DNA from: Maribacter stanieri
GTDB taxonomy: Bacteria; Bacteroidota; Bacteroidia; Flavobacteriales; Flavobacteriaceae
NCBI RefSeq assembly: GCF_900112245.1
Contig: NZ_FOYX01000005.1
Coordinates: 93,945 to 157,944, forward strand
Reading direction: 5' to 3'
DNA length: 64,000 nucleotides
Made by a program: the position numbers and the translations under genes. The notes under the pieces were generated by a model, which worked only from the letters and a program-made list of their open reading frames with translations, was not told the DNA's origin and made no database searches. The stretch's first letter is position 1; every line of letters starts with the position of its first letter. Shown piece after piece: positions 53,371 through 61,006 of the stretch.

Positions 53371-53456
53371 AAAAAACTTAAGTATTGAGTTTGAAACTTT
53401 ACTGAAGCTTTGAAATTTAGTTGCTTGTTTTGTGAGCAGAAGTGTAATGGAAAGTT
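53371..53456. other. Intergenic gap between rnpB and rsmD
   Basis: 86 bases with no gene or hairpin that I can support. Confidence 0.6.
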
Positions 53457-53993
53457 TTATTTTTCAAAAAAACTAAAAACACTACCACCATATTTCCTAG
53501 AGTTTTTGTAGTGTGGAAATTCGGCTAAGCTGGTACGGTTAGAGTGTTCAATGATTAAAACCCCGTCTTCTAATAATAAATCATTCTCAAAAACTAATTG
53601 AGGTAGTTTCTCAAAATCGGTCAAATCCATATCATAAAATGGATCAGCAAAAATAATGTCGAATTTTTCGTTATTTCGCTTTAAAAATGAAAAAACGTCA
53701 CTTTTTAGAGTACGAATATTCATGTCTAAAAGCGTTACAGTCTTATCAATAAAATCTACGCATCCTGAGTGTGCATCTATTGCAAGAACATCGTCAACTC
53801 CTCTAGATGAGAATTCATAGCTTATGTTTCCTGTACCTGCAAATAAGTCAAGTATTTTTAAATCAGGAAAATAATAGTTATTGCTCAAAATATTGAACAA
53901 ACTTTCTTTGGCCATATCTTTAGTAGGCCTTACAGGTAAATTTTTTGGTGCGGTTAAATTACGTCCTTTATGTTTTCCTGAAATGATGCGCAT
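53457..53993 (-). CDS. rsmD: RsmD-family 16S rRNA guanine-N2 methyltransferase
   Basis: It methylates a guanine in 16S rRNA using S-adenosylmethionine. The N-terminal MRIISGKHKGRNLTAPKNLPVRPT and the SAM motif ILDLFAGTGNISYE near residue 46 are typical. The catalytic motif IV reads ADPFYDM instead of the usual (D/N)PP(F/Y), so the second Pro is replaced by Phe. The 178-residue length is normal. The start overlaps the DUF3822 stop by one base (TAATG). Confidence 0.9.
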   Translation of the reverse strand: MRIISGKHKGRNLTAPKNLPVRPTKDMAKESLFNILSNNYYFPDLKILDLFAGTGNISYEFSSRGVDDVLAIDAHSGCVDFIDKTVTLLDMNIRTLKSDVFSFLKRNNEKFDIIFADPFYDMDLTDFEKLPQLVFENDLLLEDGVLIIEHSNRTSLAEFPHYKNSRKYGGSVFSFFEK

Positions 53994-54829
53994 TATATCG
54001 TATTAATAAGTGTGAAATCTAAAGAGGATGCTGTTGGTTCTCCAAGCTTTATCAACTGTGGTGTTGATGGAGCAAAGATGCTGATATTTTGAATGTAATT
54101 ATAACATAATTGATAAATGTCATCATCCTCTTCTATAGCACCAAATAACTTAACTGTAACTGTTTTAGGGTCTAATTCTAATTGTTCTATTACAAATAAA
54201 AGATAATATGCAAAGTCTTCTTTAGTATGGTATTTAAAACTATTGTAGAGTAGCAGCTTGCGCTGGTTTAAAACGGTAATATCTAGTTGGTTTTTATTTA
54301 CATGGGCAAAACATGTGGTTTCTAAGCTTTGCGATTGATTATTCATTAATGACTGTAATAAAACGGTGCCATTATGCATGAAATTAAACTCGCCAAATAA
54401 ATCGTATATGTAATTATTGATATTTACATAAGGTACATAGACATTTACTAAATCATGATTTTCTACCTCGTCAAAAGCTAAAACATCGGTGGCTAAAACT
54501 TTCGTATTAAATTTAAGGTATTCGTTTAAATTGTCTGATTGGAATAAGGATTTAGGTACAAGTCCAAAAAGGGTATTTCTGTGAACAACTACAACTTCAT
54601 CAAATTGCATTTCTTCAATATCATGTTGTTGAAATAGATTTTCCAATTCATTCTTAATCTCCATAGGATTTTTCTCATCTGAAAAATCAACCCTATCAGA
54701 AATCAAGATTTTTTGTGAGACAGTATCTGCCACACAAAAAGAAAGTCCATTCAAGCTAACCTGAATGGACAATTTCTTAAAATTTTTATCCGCTATATTT
54801 AAGCTACTATTTTTTTTCTTTTTTGTCAT
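53993..54829 (-). CDS. DUF3822 family protein
   Basis: I start at ATG 54829 (MTKKKKNSS), because the in-frame ATG 54862 lies inside the upstream gene's 3' end. The 278-residue product looks like an actin/RNase-H-like fold (KLSIQVSLNGLSFCVAD at the N-terminus, LDITVLNQRKLLLYNSFKY near 200, VTVKLFGAIEEDD near 240). DUF3822 genes in Bacteroidota sit in front of rsmD, as here, with a one-base overlap; function unknown. Confidence 0.85.
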   Translation of the reverse strand: MTKKKKNSSLNIADKNFKKLSIQVSLNGLSFCVADTVSQKILISDRVDFSDEKNPMEIKNELENLFQQHDIEEMQFDEVVVVHRNTLFGLVPKSLFQSDNLNEYLKFNTKVLATDVLAFDEVENHDLVNVYVPYVNINNYIYDLFGEFNFMHNGTVLLQSLMNNQSQSLETTCFAHVNKNQLDITVLNQRKLLLYNSFKYHTKEDFAYYLLFVIEQLELDPKTVTVKLFGAIEEDDDIYQLCYNYIQNISIFAPSTPQLIKLGEPTASSLDFTLINTI

Positions 54830-55457
54830 AAATAGCAGGCCAGTTACCAGTTGTGCTAACATCGTCTAAAGAACCTACTTTAATAGATGGTCCATTAACT
54901 TCTTCTACACTTAATGCAGCTTTTTCACGAGATAAAAGATCTTTGGGTTGATCGTAAAGAACTACCTCTTTATCAACTTTTACTTCAAAAACAGGAGCTT
55001 TATATCCACTCTTCTCAACAAATCCAGCTTTCATCTCAAATTTTTCGCCATTTGCAGCTGTAGGTACTTCCATTAAGCTTTTATATCTACCATCACTTTT
55101 AAAAAGTGAATCTTTTACTGAAACAAAACCTAACGTGTCGATAATTTTCATTTCTTTCAACATATCAATTCCATATGCTTTATCGAATTCCATGAAAGAC
55201 GAATCTCTCTGTTGTGTAATTACATATTTACCAGTATCAATAAAACGAATAAGACTGTTAAAGTCATTTGCATATTTACCGTTTACTGTTTTGTAAGCTT
55301 CTTGAGAATTCTTAATATCTTTTAATTTGGCAATAACTTGAGAAAAACGTTCCTCTTTTACCTCTTTAAATTTGATTGGTCCAGTTATGGAGTTGTAAAT
55401 AAAGTATCCTAAAGCGATACATCCAATCCAAAGTACAATTTGTATAATGGTCTTCAT
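54807..55457 (-). CDS. Single-pass membrane protein of unknown function
   Basis: The 216-residue product has one N-terminal membrane segment (residues 4-22, IIQIVLWIGCIALGYFIY) and a soluble region with IKNSQEAYKTVNGKYANDFN, which recalls the first strand and helix of type IV pilin-like or T2SS G-like domains. This resemblance is weak. It overlaps DUF3822 by 23 bases and starts the three-gene series to rsmD. Confidence 0.75.
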   Translation of the reverse strand: MKTIIQIVLWIGCIALGYFIYNSITGPIKFKEVKEERFSQVIAKLKDIKNSQEAYKTVNGKYANDFNSLIRFIDTGKYVITQQRDSSFMEFDKAYGIDMLKEMKIIDTLGFVSVKDSLFKSDGRYKSLMEVPTAANGEKFEMKAGFVEKSGYKAPVFEVKVDKEVVLYDQPKDLLSREKAALSVEEVNGPSIKVGSLDDVSTTGNWPAIYDKKEKK

Positions 55458-55543
55458 TTCGTATGTGTTATTTTTATTTAGTGGTCTTCACAAATCTACA
55501 ATTTTTTTTTAATGGTAAAAGTTTTTAGCCTAAAAATCATCTT

Positions 55544-55551
55544 TATCTTTG
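55544..55551 (+). promoter_or_regulatory. Putative -7 element directly before the helicase gene
   Basis: TATCTTTG ends seven bases before ATG 55559. With the rnpB ruler the mRNA leader would be about four bases. Confidence 0.45.
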
Positions 55552-55558
55552 AGGGCTC

Positions 55559-56992
55559 ATGAAACCAACAACTCCCGCATCATTCTATAGTATACTAGAA
55601 AGTAAATTTCCACATACACCAACTGCCACACAATCAGTGGCTTTGCAAAAGTTAGCGGAATTTACATTGTCAACAGTTAAAGATGAAGTTTTTTTATTAA
55701 AAGGTTATGCCGGTACTGGTAAAACGACCTTAATAGGGACTTTAGTTAACAGTTTATGGAAGGTTCAGAAGAAAGCAGTACTTATGGCACCTACTGGTAG
55801 GGCGGCAAAAGTGATGTCTAATTATTCAAAAACGCAGGCTTTTACAATTCATAGAAAAATTTATTTTCCTAAAAAACAAAGTGGTGGTGGAGTGCAATTT
55901 GTTTTAGCGCCAAATAAGCACAGAGACACATTATTTATTGTTGATGAGGCCTCAATGATACCAGATACTGCTGCAGATTCAAAATTATTTGAAAACGGTT
56001 CTTTATTAGATGATTTAATGATGTTTGTGTATTCAGGTCATAAATGTAAATTACTTTTAATTGGGGATACTGCTCAATTACCACCAGTACATTTAGTGTT
56101 GAGTCCGGCGTTGGATGGGGATAAGCTGTCATTAAACTACAATAAGGAAGTTGTTCGTTTAGAGTTGAATGAAGTTGTTCGGCAAGCGGGCGATTCGGGG
56201 ATATTGGCTAATGCAACTTTGTTAAGAGAACAATTACAAAGTAATTTCTTTGAAGATTTTAAATTTGATGTAAACCCTTTTACGGATATTGTACGTTTAA
56301 TAGATGGCAATGAAATTCAAGAGGCAATAGATAGTTCTTATTCAGAAAATGGTAAAGAAGAAACTGCATTTATAGTCCGATCTAATAAACGTGCAAATCT
56401 TTACAATCAGAATATAAGAGAGCGAATTTTATTTTTAGAGAATGATATTGCTGTAGGCGATTTTATGATGGTGGTTAAGAATAACTACTATTGGTTAAAA
56501 CCAAGCACGGAAGCCGGTTTTATTGCAAACGGTGATATTATAGAGGTTTTAGAAATATATGATATTAAGGAAATTTACACCTTCAAATTTGCTGAGGTTA
56601 AGGTAAAAATGGTTGATTATCCAAATATGCCTCCGTTTGAAACAGTTTTGTTATTAGACACCATAGCAGCGGAATCTCCCTCTTTATCATATGAAGATGG
56701 TAATAGACTTTACCAAGAAGTAATGAAAGATTTTGCCCATGAGAGCTCTAAGTACAAGAAGTTTCTAGGTGTAAAGAACAATAAATATTTTAACGGGTTA
56801 CAAGTTAAATTTTCTTACGCCATAACATGTCATAAGTCTCAGGGTGGACAATGGGATACCGTTTTTATAGAGCAACCTTACTTACCTAACGGTATAGATA
56901 AAGAATATTTAAGATGGCTATATACCGCAGTTACAAGAGCAAAAAATAAATTGTACCTTATTGGGTTTAAGGATGATTTTTTTCTTGATTAA
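55559..56992 (+). CDS. RecD/Dda-like superfamily 1 DNA helicase
   Basis: The 477-residue helicase carries Walker A LLKGYAGTGKTTLIGT near residues 46-61, motif Ia VLMAPTGRAAKV, motif II FIVDEASMIPD near 127, motif III LLIGDTAQLPPV near 160, motif V TCHKSQGGQWDTVF near 425 and motif VI YTAVTRAKNKLYLIG near 460. It is shorter than RecD2 and lacks the N-terminal helix-hairpin-helix part, so it is closer to Dda-like stand-alone helicases. A role in DNA repair or replication restart is likely. Confidence 0.9.
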   Translation: MKPTTPASFYSILESKFPHTPTATQSVALQKLAEFTLSTVKDEVFLLKGYAGTGKTTLIGTLVNSLWKVQKKAVLMAPTGRAAKVMSNYSKTQAFTIHRKIYFPKKQSGGGVQFVLAPNKHRDTLFIVDEASMIPDTAADSKLFENGSLLDDLMMFVYSGHKCKLLLIGDTAQLPPVHLVLSPALDGDKLSLNYNKEVVRLELNEVVRQAGDSGILANATLLREQLQSNFFEDFKFDVNPFTDIVRLIDGNEIQEAIDSSYSENGKEETAFIVRSNKRANLYNQNIRERILFLENDIAVGDFMMVVKNNYYWLKPSTEAGFIANGDIIEVLEIYDIKEIYTFKFAEVKVKMVDYPNMPPFETVLLLDTIAAESPSLSYEDGNRLYQEVMKDFAHESSKYKKFLGVKNNKYFNGLQVKFSYAITCHKSQGGQWDTVFIEQPYLPNGIDKEYLRWLYTAVTRAKNKLYLIGFKDDFFLD

Positions 56993-57053
56993 GAAAAGAT
57001 TATTTTAGTGATTATTGATATAATAAAATATACTTTTTAATAGTAGATTTAAT

Positions 57054-57623
57054 ATGACGACCGATACAGTTTTAAGTATATTTTTAGGAATAGGATTAGC
57101 GGCTTCTGTGGGTTTTAGGGTGTTTTTACCCTTATTTGCATTAAGTCTGGCCTCTTATTTTGGAGTTTGGGAATTAAATGATAATTGGGAATGGATTGGA
57201 AGTTTGGTAGCTGTTTTAACCTTAGGTGTTGCTACATTTTTAGAAATATTCGCTTATTTCATTCCTTGGTTCGATAATTTACTGGACAGTATTGCCGTGC
57301 CTTTAGCTGCAATAGCCGGTACTGCAGTTATGGTGTCAACCGTTGCAGATTTAGATCCCGTAATAACTTGGTCTCTTGCAATAATTGCAGGTGGAGGAAC
57401 TGCTACGGCGATAAAGGGCGCAGGAGCAACCGGTAGATTGGCTTCTACAGCAACAACCGGTGGTTTAGCAAACCCTGTATTAACGACTGTTGAAACAGGG
57501 GCAGCTGCAGTAGTATCCGTTGCTTCTATATTTGCACCGATACTTGCTGCCGTTTTGGTTATTATTATTTTGGTAATAATCTTTAGAATTTATAGAAGCT
57601 TAAGACCAAAAGCAAAAACTTAA
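57054..57623 (+). CDS. DUF4126 family membrane protein
   Basis: A 189-residue membrane protein with five or six hydrophobic segments, ALSLASYFGVWELNDNWEWIG near residue 29 and a Gly/Ala/Thr-rich loop (GGGTATAIKGAGATGRLAST) near residue 115, all typical of DUF4126. Function unknown. It precedes kdsB by 11 bases. Confidence 0.88.
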   Translation: MTTDTVLSIFLGIGLAASVGFRVFLPLFALSLASYFGVWELNDNWEWIGSLVAVLTLGVATFLEIFAYFIPWFDNLLDSIAVPLAAIAGTAVMVSTVADLDPVITWSLAIIAGGGTATAIKGAGATGRLASTATTGGLANPVLTTVETGAAAVVSVASIFAPILAAVLVIIILVIIFRIYRSLRPKAKT

Positions 57624-57634
57624 ATTAGATTTAG

Positions 57635-58363
57635 TTGAAGAAAATAGCAATGATTCCTGCCCGTTATGCGGCATCGAGATTTCCTGCAAAATTAATGCAA
57701 GATTTGGCTGGTAAACCGGTCATTTTAAGAACTTATCAAGCAGCAGTGCACACAAAGTTGTTCGATGAAGTGTTTGTAGTCACCGATAGTGATATTATTT
57801 ACGAAACCATCATAAAAGAGGGTGGTTTGGCTATCATGAGCAAAAAAGAACATGATTGTGGAAGCGATAGAATAGCTGAAGCGGTTATGCATATGGACGT
57901 GGATATTATTGTAAATGTGCAAGGAGACGAACCTTTTACAGATAGAGAAAGCTTAGAAGGTGTCTTAAAAGTTTTTGAAGATGATGTGCATAAGGAGATT
58001 GATTTAGCTTCCTTGATGGTGAAAATTACAGATGAAGAGGAAATCAACAATCCTAATACTGTAAAGGTAATTGTGGATAATAGAAATTTTGCATTATATT
58101 TTTCAAGATCTCCAATACCTTATCCAAGAGCTAAAGATTCAAATACCACTTATTTTAAACATAAAGGTATATATGCATTTAGAAAAAGTGCTTTGGTAGA
58201 TTTTCAACGGTTACCAATGTTGCAATTAGAGGCAACAGAAAAAATTGAAGCTATACGTTATTTGGAGTATGGCAAGAAGATTAAAATGGTAGAAACTGAT
58301 GTTCAGGGAATAGAGATAGATACACCTGAAGACTTAAGGAAAGCCCAAGAAGCATGGAAATAA
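57635..58363 (+). CDS. kdsB: 3-deoxy-manno-octulosonate cytidylyltransferase
   Basis: It activates KDO (or its 8-amino form) with CTP for lipopolysaccharide core assembly. The N-terminal [20 protein letters not shown] carries the nucleotide-binding loop, NVQGDEPF is near residue 93, and SRSPIPYPR and [14 protein letters not shown] follow. The start codon is TTG 57635, because the ATG at 57650 would cut off the first beta strand. Its 3' end overlaps the HAD gene by ten bases, with a KdnB-like oxidase downstream, which suggests that its sugar may be 8-amino-KDO. Confidence 0.93.
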   Translation: MKKIAMIPARYAASRFPAKLMQDLAGKPVILRTYQAAVHTKLFDEVFVVTDSDIIYETIIKEGGLAIMSKKEHDCGSDRIAEAVMHMDVDIIVNVQGDEPFTDRESLEGVLKVFEDDVHKEIDLASLMVKITDEEEINNPNTVKVIVDNRNFALYFSRSPIPYPRAKDSNTTYFKHKGIYAFRKSALVDFQRLPMLQLEATEKIEAIRYLEYGKKIKMVETDVQGIEIDTPEDLRKAQEAWK

Positions 58364-59052
58364 ATTTTGACGGAATTAATGTAATCGGTTTCGATGCAGA
58401 TGATACCCTATGGGTGAACGAGACTTACTTTAGAGATACAGAAGATAAGTTCGCCAATTTATTGGAGAAGTACGAAACCAAGAATAAAATAGACCAAGAA
58501 CTGTTTAGGACCGAAATCAAGAATTTAGATTTATATGGTTATGGTATAAAAGGGTTTATGCTTTCAATGATTGAATGTGCACTTGAACTATCTAATAATC
58601 AAGTTTCATCTAAAACAATTGGTGCATTATTAGATCTTGGTAAAGAAATGATTACTCAGCCTGTAGAATTGTTGGATGGAGTTGAAAATGTTTTAAAAAG
58701 TTTAAATGATAAGTATCGTTTAATTGTTTTGACAAAAGGAGATTTATTGGATCAAGAAAGAAAGTTAGAACGTTCTGGGCTATCAGAATATTTTCATCAT
58801 GTAGAAGTATTGAGTGATAAAAAAGAAAAGAATTATAGCGATTTATTAGAACATTTACAGATAGAGCCAAGTGAGTTTTTAATGATAGGTAATTCTTTAA
58901 AATCAGACGTTTTACCGCTAGTTGAAATAGGAGCGAGGGCAATACACGTACCATTTCATACCACGTGGGAACATGAAGAAGTAAAAGGACCTATTGAGAA
59001 TAAGGGGTATATTACAATTTCTACCCTGTCGGATATTTTGGAATATGTTTAA
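58354..59052 (+). CDS. HAD-superfamily hydrolase
   Basis: The 232-residue phosphatase has motif I FDADDTLW (Asp14 nucleophile, Asp16), an alpha-helical C1 cap, motif II LTKGD near residue 129 and motif [22 protein letters not shown] near 174-190. It is larger than KdsC and has a cap, so it is probably not the KDO-8-phosphate phosphatase, though it sits between kdsB and kdnB (ten-base and one-base overlaps). Substrate unknown. Confidence 0.88.
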   Translation: MEINFDGINVIGFDADDTLWVNETYFRDTEDKFANLLEKYETKNKIDQELFRTEIKNLDLYGYGIKGFMLSMIECALELSNNQVSSKTIGALLDLGKEMITQPVELLDGVENVLKSLNDKYRLIVLTKGDLLDQERKLERSGLSEYFHHVEVLSDKKEKNYSDLLEHLQIEPSEFLMIGNSLKSDVLPLVEIGARAIHVPFHTTWEHEEVKGPIENKGYITISTLSDILEYV

Positions 59053-60185
59053 TGAAAATCGAGGTGAATAAAAAAATGGCATTGAAGAAAATACCAACAA
59101 AAGCTTCAGAGGAGTTTAGAAATTTTCCGATGGTACCCAGAGTGGTATATGGTAAAGGAAGTTTCGATACCTTAGGTGATATATTGATGCCAAAAAGGAA
59201 GCATTCAGAGGCACCGATGATTTATCTAGTGGATGATATTTTTGAAGGAACGGAACTTTTAGATAGAATACCAAGTATATTTTGTGATCAAATAATATTG
59301 ATTTCAGCAGATGAAGAGCCGAAAACAGAACAGGTAGATGCTCTTGTGAAGATGCTAAGGGGTAAGTATACAGAATTACCTTCAGGTGTTATTGGTATTG
59401 GTGGTGGCACTTTGTTAGATTTAGCAAAAGCTGTAGCGATAATGCTCACCAATAAAGGTGATGCATCAGAATATCAAGGGTGGGATTTGGTAAATAAAAA
59501 ATCTATTTATCATGTAGGTATACCTACTATTAGTGGTACGGGTGCAGAGGTCTCAAGAACAACAGTTTTGTTGGGACCGGAAAAAAAATTAGGTATTAAT
59601 TCTGATTATACCACTTTTGACCAAGTACTACTTGATCCAGAATTAACTAAAGGCGTGCCAAAAGAACAATGGTTCTATACAGGTATGGATTGCTATATAC
59701 ATTGCATTGAATCACTTAACGGTACCTTTTTAAATGCCTTCAGTAAAAGCTATGGTGAAAAATCATTGGAGCTTTGTAAAGAAGTGTTTTTAGAAGATAT
59801 AGAAGCATCTGAAAGTAGAGAAAAACTCATGATGGCATCATGGCATGGCGGTATGAGTATAGCCTATTCTCAAGTAGGTGTAGCGCATGCAATGAGTTAT
59901 GGGCTCGGTTATGTTCTAGGGGTTAAACACGGCATAGGAAATTGTCTAGTTTTTCAATATTTAGAAGAGTTTTATCCGGAAGGAGTAGCAGTGTTTAATA
60001 AAATGCTAGCAAAGCATAAAATTATTTTGCCGAAAGGAGTGTGTTCTAACTTGTCATCTTCTGAAATGGACACAATGATTTCTGTAGCATTAGGTATGGC
60101 TCCATTATGGGAAAATGCACTAGGAGAAAATTGGCAGTCCATTATTTCACCTGAAAAGCTAAAAGCTATTTACAGAAAAATTTAA
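59052..60185 (+). CDS. kdnB: KDO 8-oxidase, iron-containing alcohol dehydrogenase family (KdnB)
   Basis: The sequence follows the KdnB pattern closely: FPMVPRVVYGKGSF, GVIGIGGGTLLDLAKAVAIM near residue 113, QGWDLVNKKSIYHVGIPTIS, GTGAEVSRT and QWFYTGMDCYIHCIESL near 205. Metal ligands come from this last Asp-His segment and the His residues in VAHAMSYG and VKHGIGNC. KdnB oxidises C8 of KDO so that the aminotransferase KdnA can make 8-amino-KDO. No kdnA is in the window. Its start overlaps the HAD stop (TAATG). Confidence 0.88.
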   Translation: MKIEVNKKMALKKIPTKASEEFRNFPMVPRVVYGKGSFDTLGDILMPKRKHSEAPMIYLVDDIFEGTELLDRIPSIFCDQIILISADEEPKTEQVDALVKMLRGKYTELPSGVIGIGGGTLLDLAKAVAIMLTNKGDASEYQGWDLVNKKSIYHVGIPTISGTGAEVSRTTVLLGPEKKLGINSDYTTFDQVLLDPELTKGVPKEQWFYTGMDCYIHCIESLNGTFLNAFSKSYGEKSLELCKEVFLEDIEASESREKLMMASWHGGMSIAYSQVGVAHAMSYGLGYVLGVKHGIGNCLVFQYLEEFYPEGVAVFNKMLAKHKIILPKGVCSNLSSSEMDTMISVALGMAPLWENALGENWQSIISPEKLKAIYRKI

Positions 60186-60233
60186 TACAGTATCCATCCA
60201 TCTAGATACTTAGCTGGTAATCACTTCAATTTT

Positions 60234-60767
60234 ATGATGCAAAAAATAGCAAAATTCATCTATTTCAGATTATTAGGGTGGAAACTTAATGGCGAATTTC
60301 CTTCGTATTTAGATAAGTTCGTATCAATAGTGGTACCGCACACCAGTTGGTGGGATTTTCTCTTAGGGCTATTAATACGTGCTGTATGGCAAGAGGAAAT
60401 AAATTTTGTTGGTAAAAAGAGTTTGTTTAAACCTCCATTTGGATGGTTTTTTAGGTGGACAGGTGGTGCACCAATAGATCGAACAAAAAACAATGATACG
60501 GTTAAGGCTACGGCTCAGATTTTTAGTGAAAGAAAAAAGTTCCGATTAGCACTATCTCCAGAAGGAACAAGAAAGAAGGTAGAGAAATGGAAAACAGGTT
60601 TTTATTTTATTGCTAAAACCGCTAATGTCCCCATTGTATTAGTTGCTTTTGATTATGGTAAGAAAGAAATTAAAATTTCAGAACCAATAATCCCTACGGA
60701 TGAACAGGAAGCTGATTTTAAAAAATATCATGCTTTTTTTGATGGGGTGGAGGGGAAGCATAGATAG
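60234..60767 (+). CDS. 1-acylglycerol-3-phosphate acyltransferase-like protein
   Basis: The 177-residue protein has the acyltransferase motif HTSWWD (His-X4-Asp) near residue 36, the substrate motif GGAPIDRTK near 78 and SPEGTRKK near 105, all in the usual form. It has one weak N-terminal hydrophobic patch and no signal peptide. Length is short but usual for this branch. The acceptor is unknown; the KDO genes upstream would fit a lipid A or phospholipid role. ATG 60234 and 60237 are equivalent starts. Confidence 0.86.
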   Translation: MMQKIAKFIYFRLLGWKLNGEFPSYLDKFVSIVVPHTSWWDFLLGLLIRAVWQEEINFVGKKSLFKPPFGWFFRWTGGAPIDRTKNNDTVKATAQIFSERKKFRLALSPEGTRKKVEKWKTGFYFIAKTANVPIVLVAFDYGKKEIKISEPIIPTDEQEADFKKYHAFFDGVEGKHR

Positions 60768-60962
60768 ATATTAAATTTATTATTTTAGAAAAATTAATTT
60801 TCCTTATAAATCTGATCCATACTGCCGATCGTCGATTTTTTGAGTGTTTTATCTGGTAATTAGATGTTAATTTTCCGTTAATATAATACTGTCGTAGTTT
60901 TAATAGTGTCAATTAATTTATTGTTTTTCCCCTAATTTTTAATATCCCATATATTATTTATT

Positions 60963-60979
60963 AACAATCGATTATTGTT
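60963..60979 (+). repeat. Short inverted repeat upstream of the fusion dehydrogenase gene
   Basis: AACAAT and ATTGTT are separated by five bases (AACAATCGATTATTGTT), 28 bases before ATG 61007. It may be an operator. The rest of the 239-base gap 60768-61006 holds no gene or good promoter that I can see. Confidence 0.3.
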
Positions 60980-61006
60980 GATAGATAGATGTTTAAATAT
61001 ACCAAT

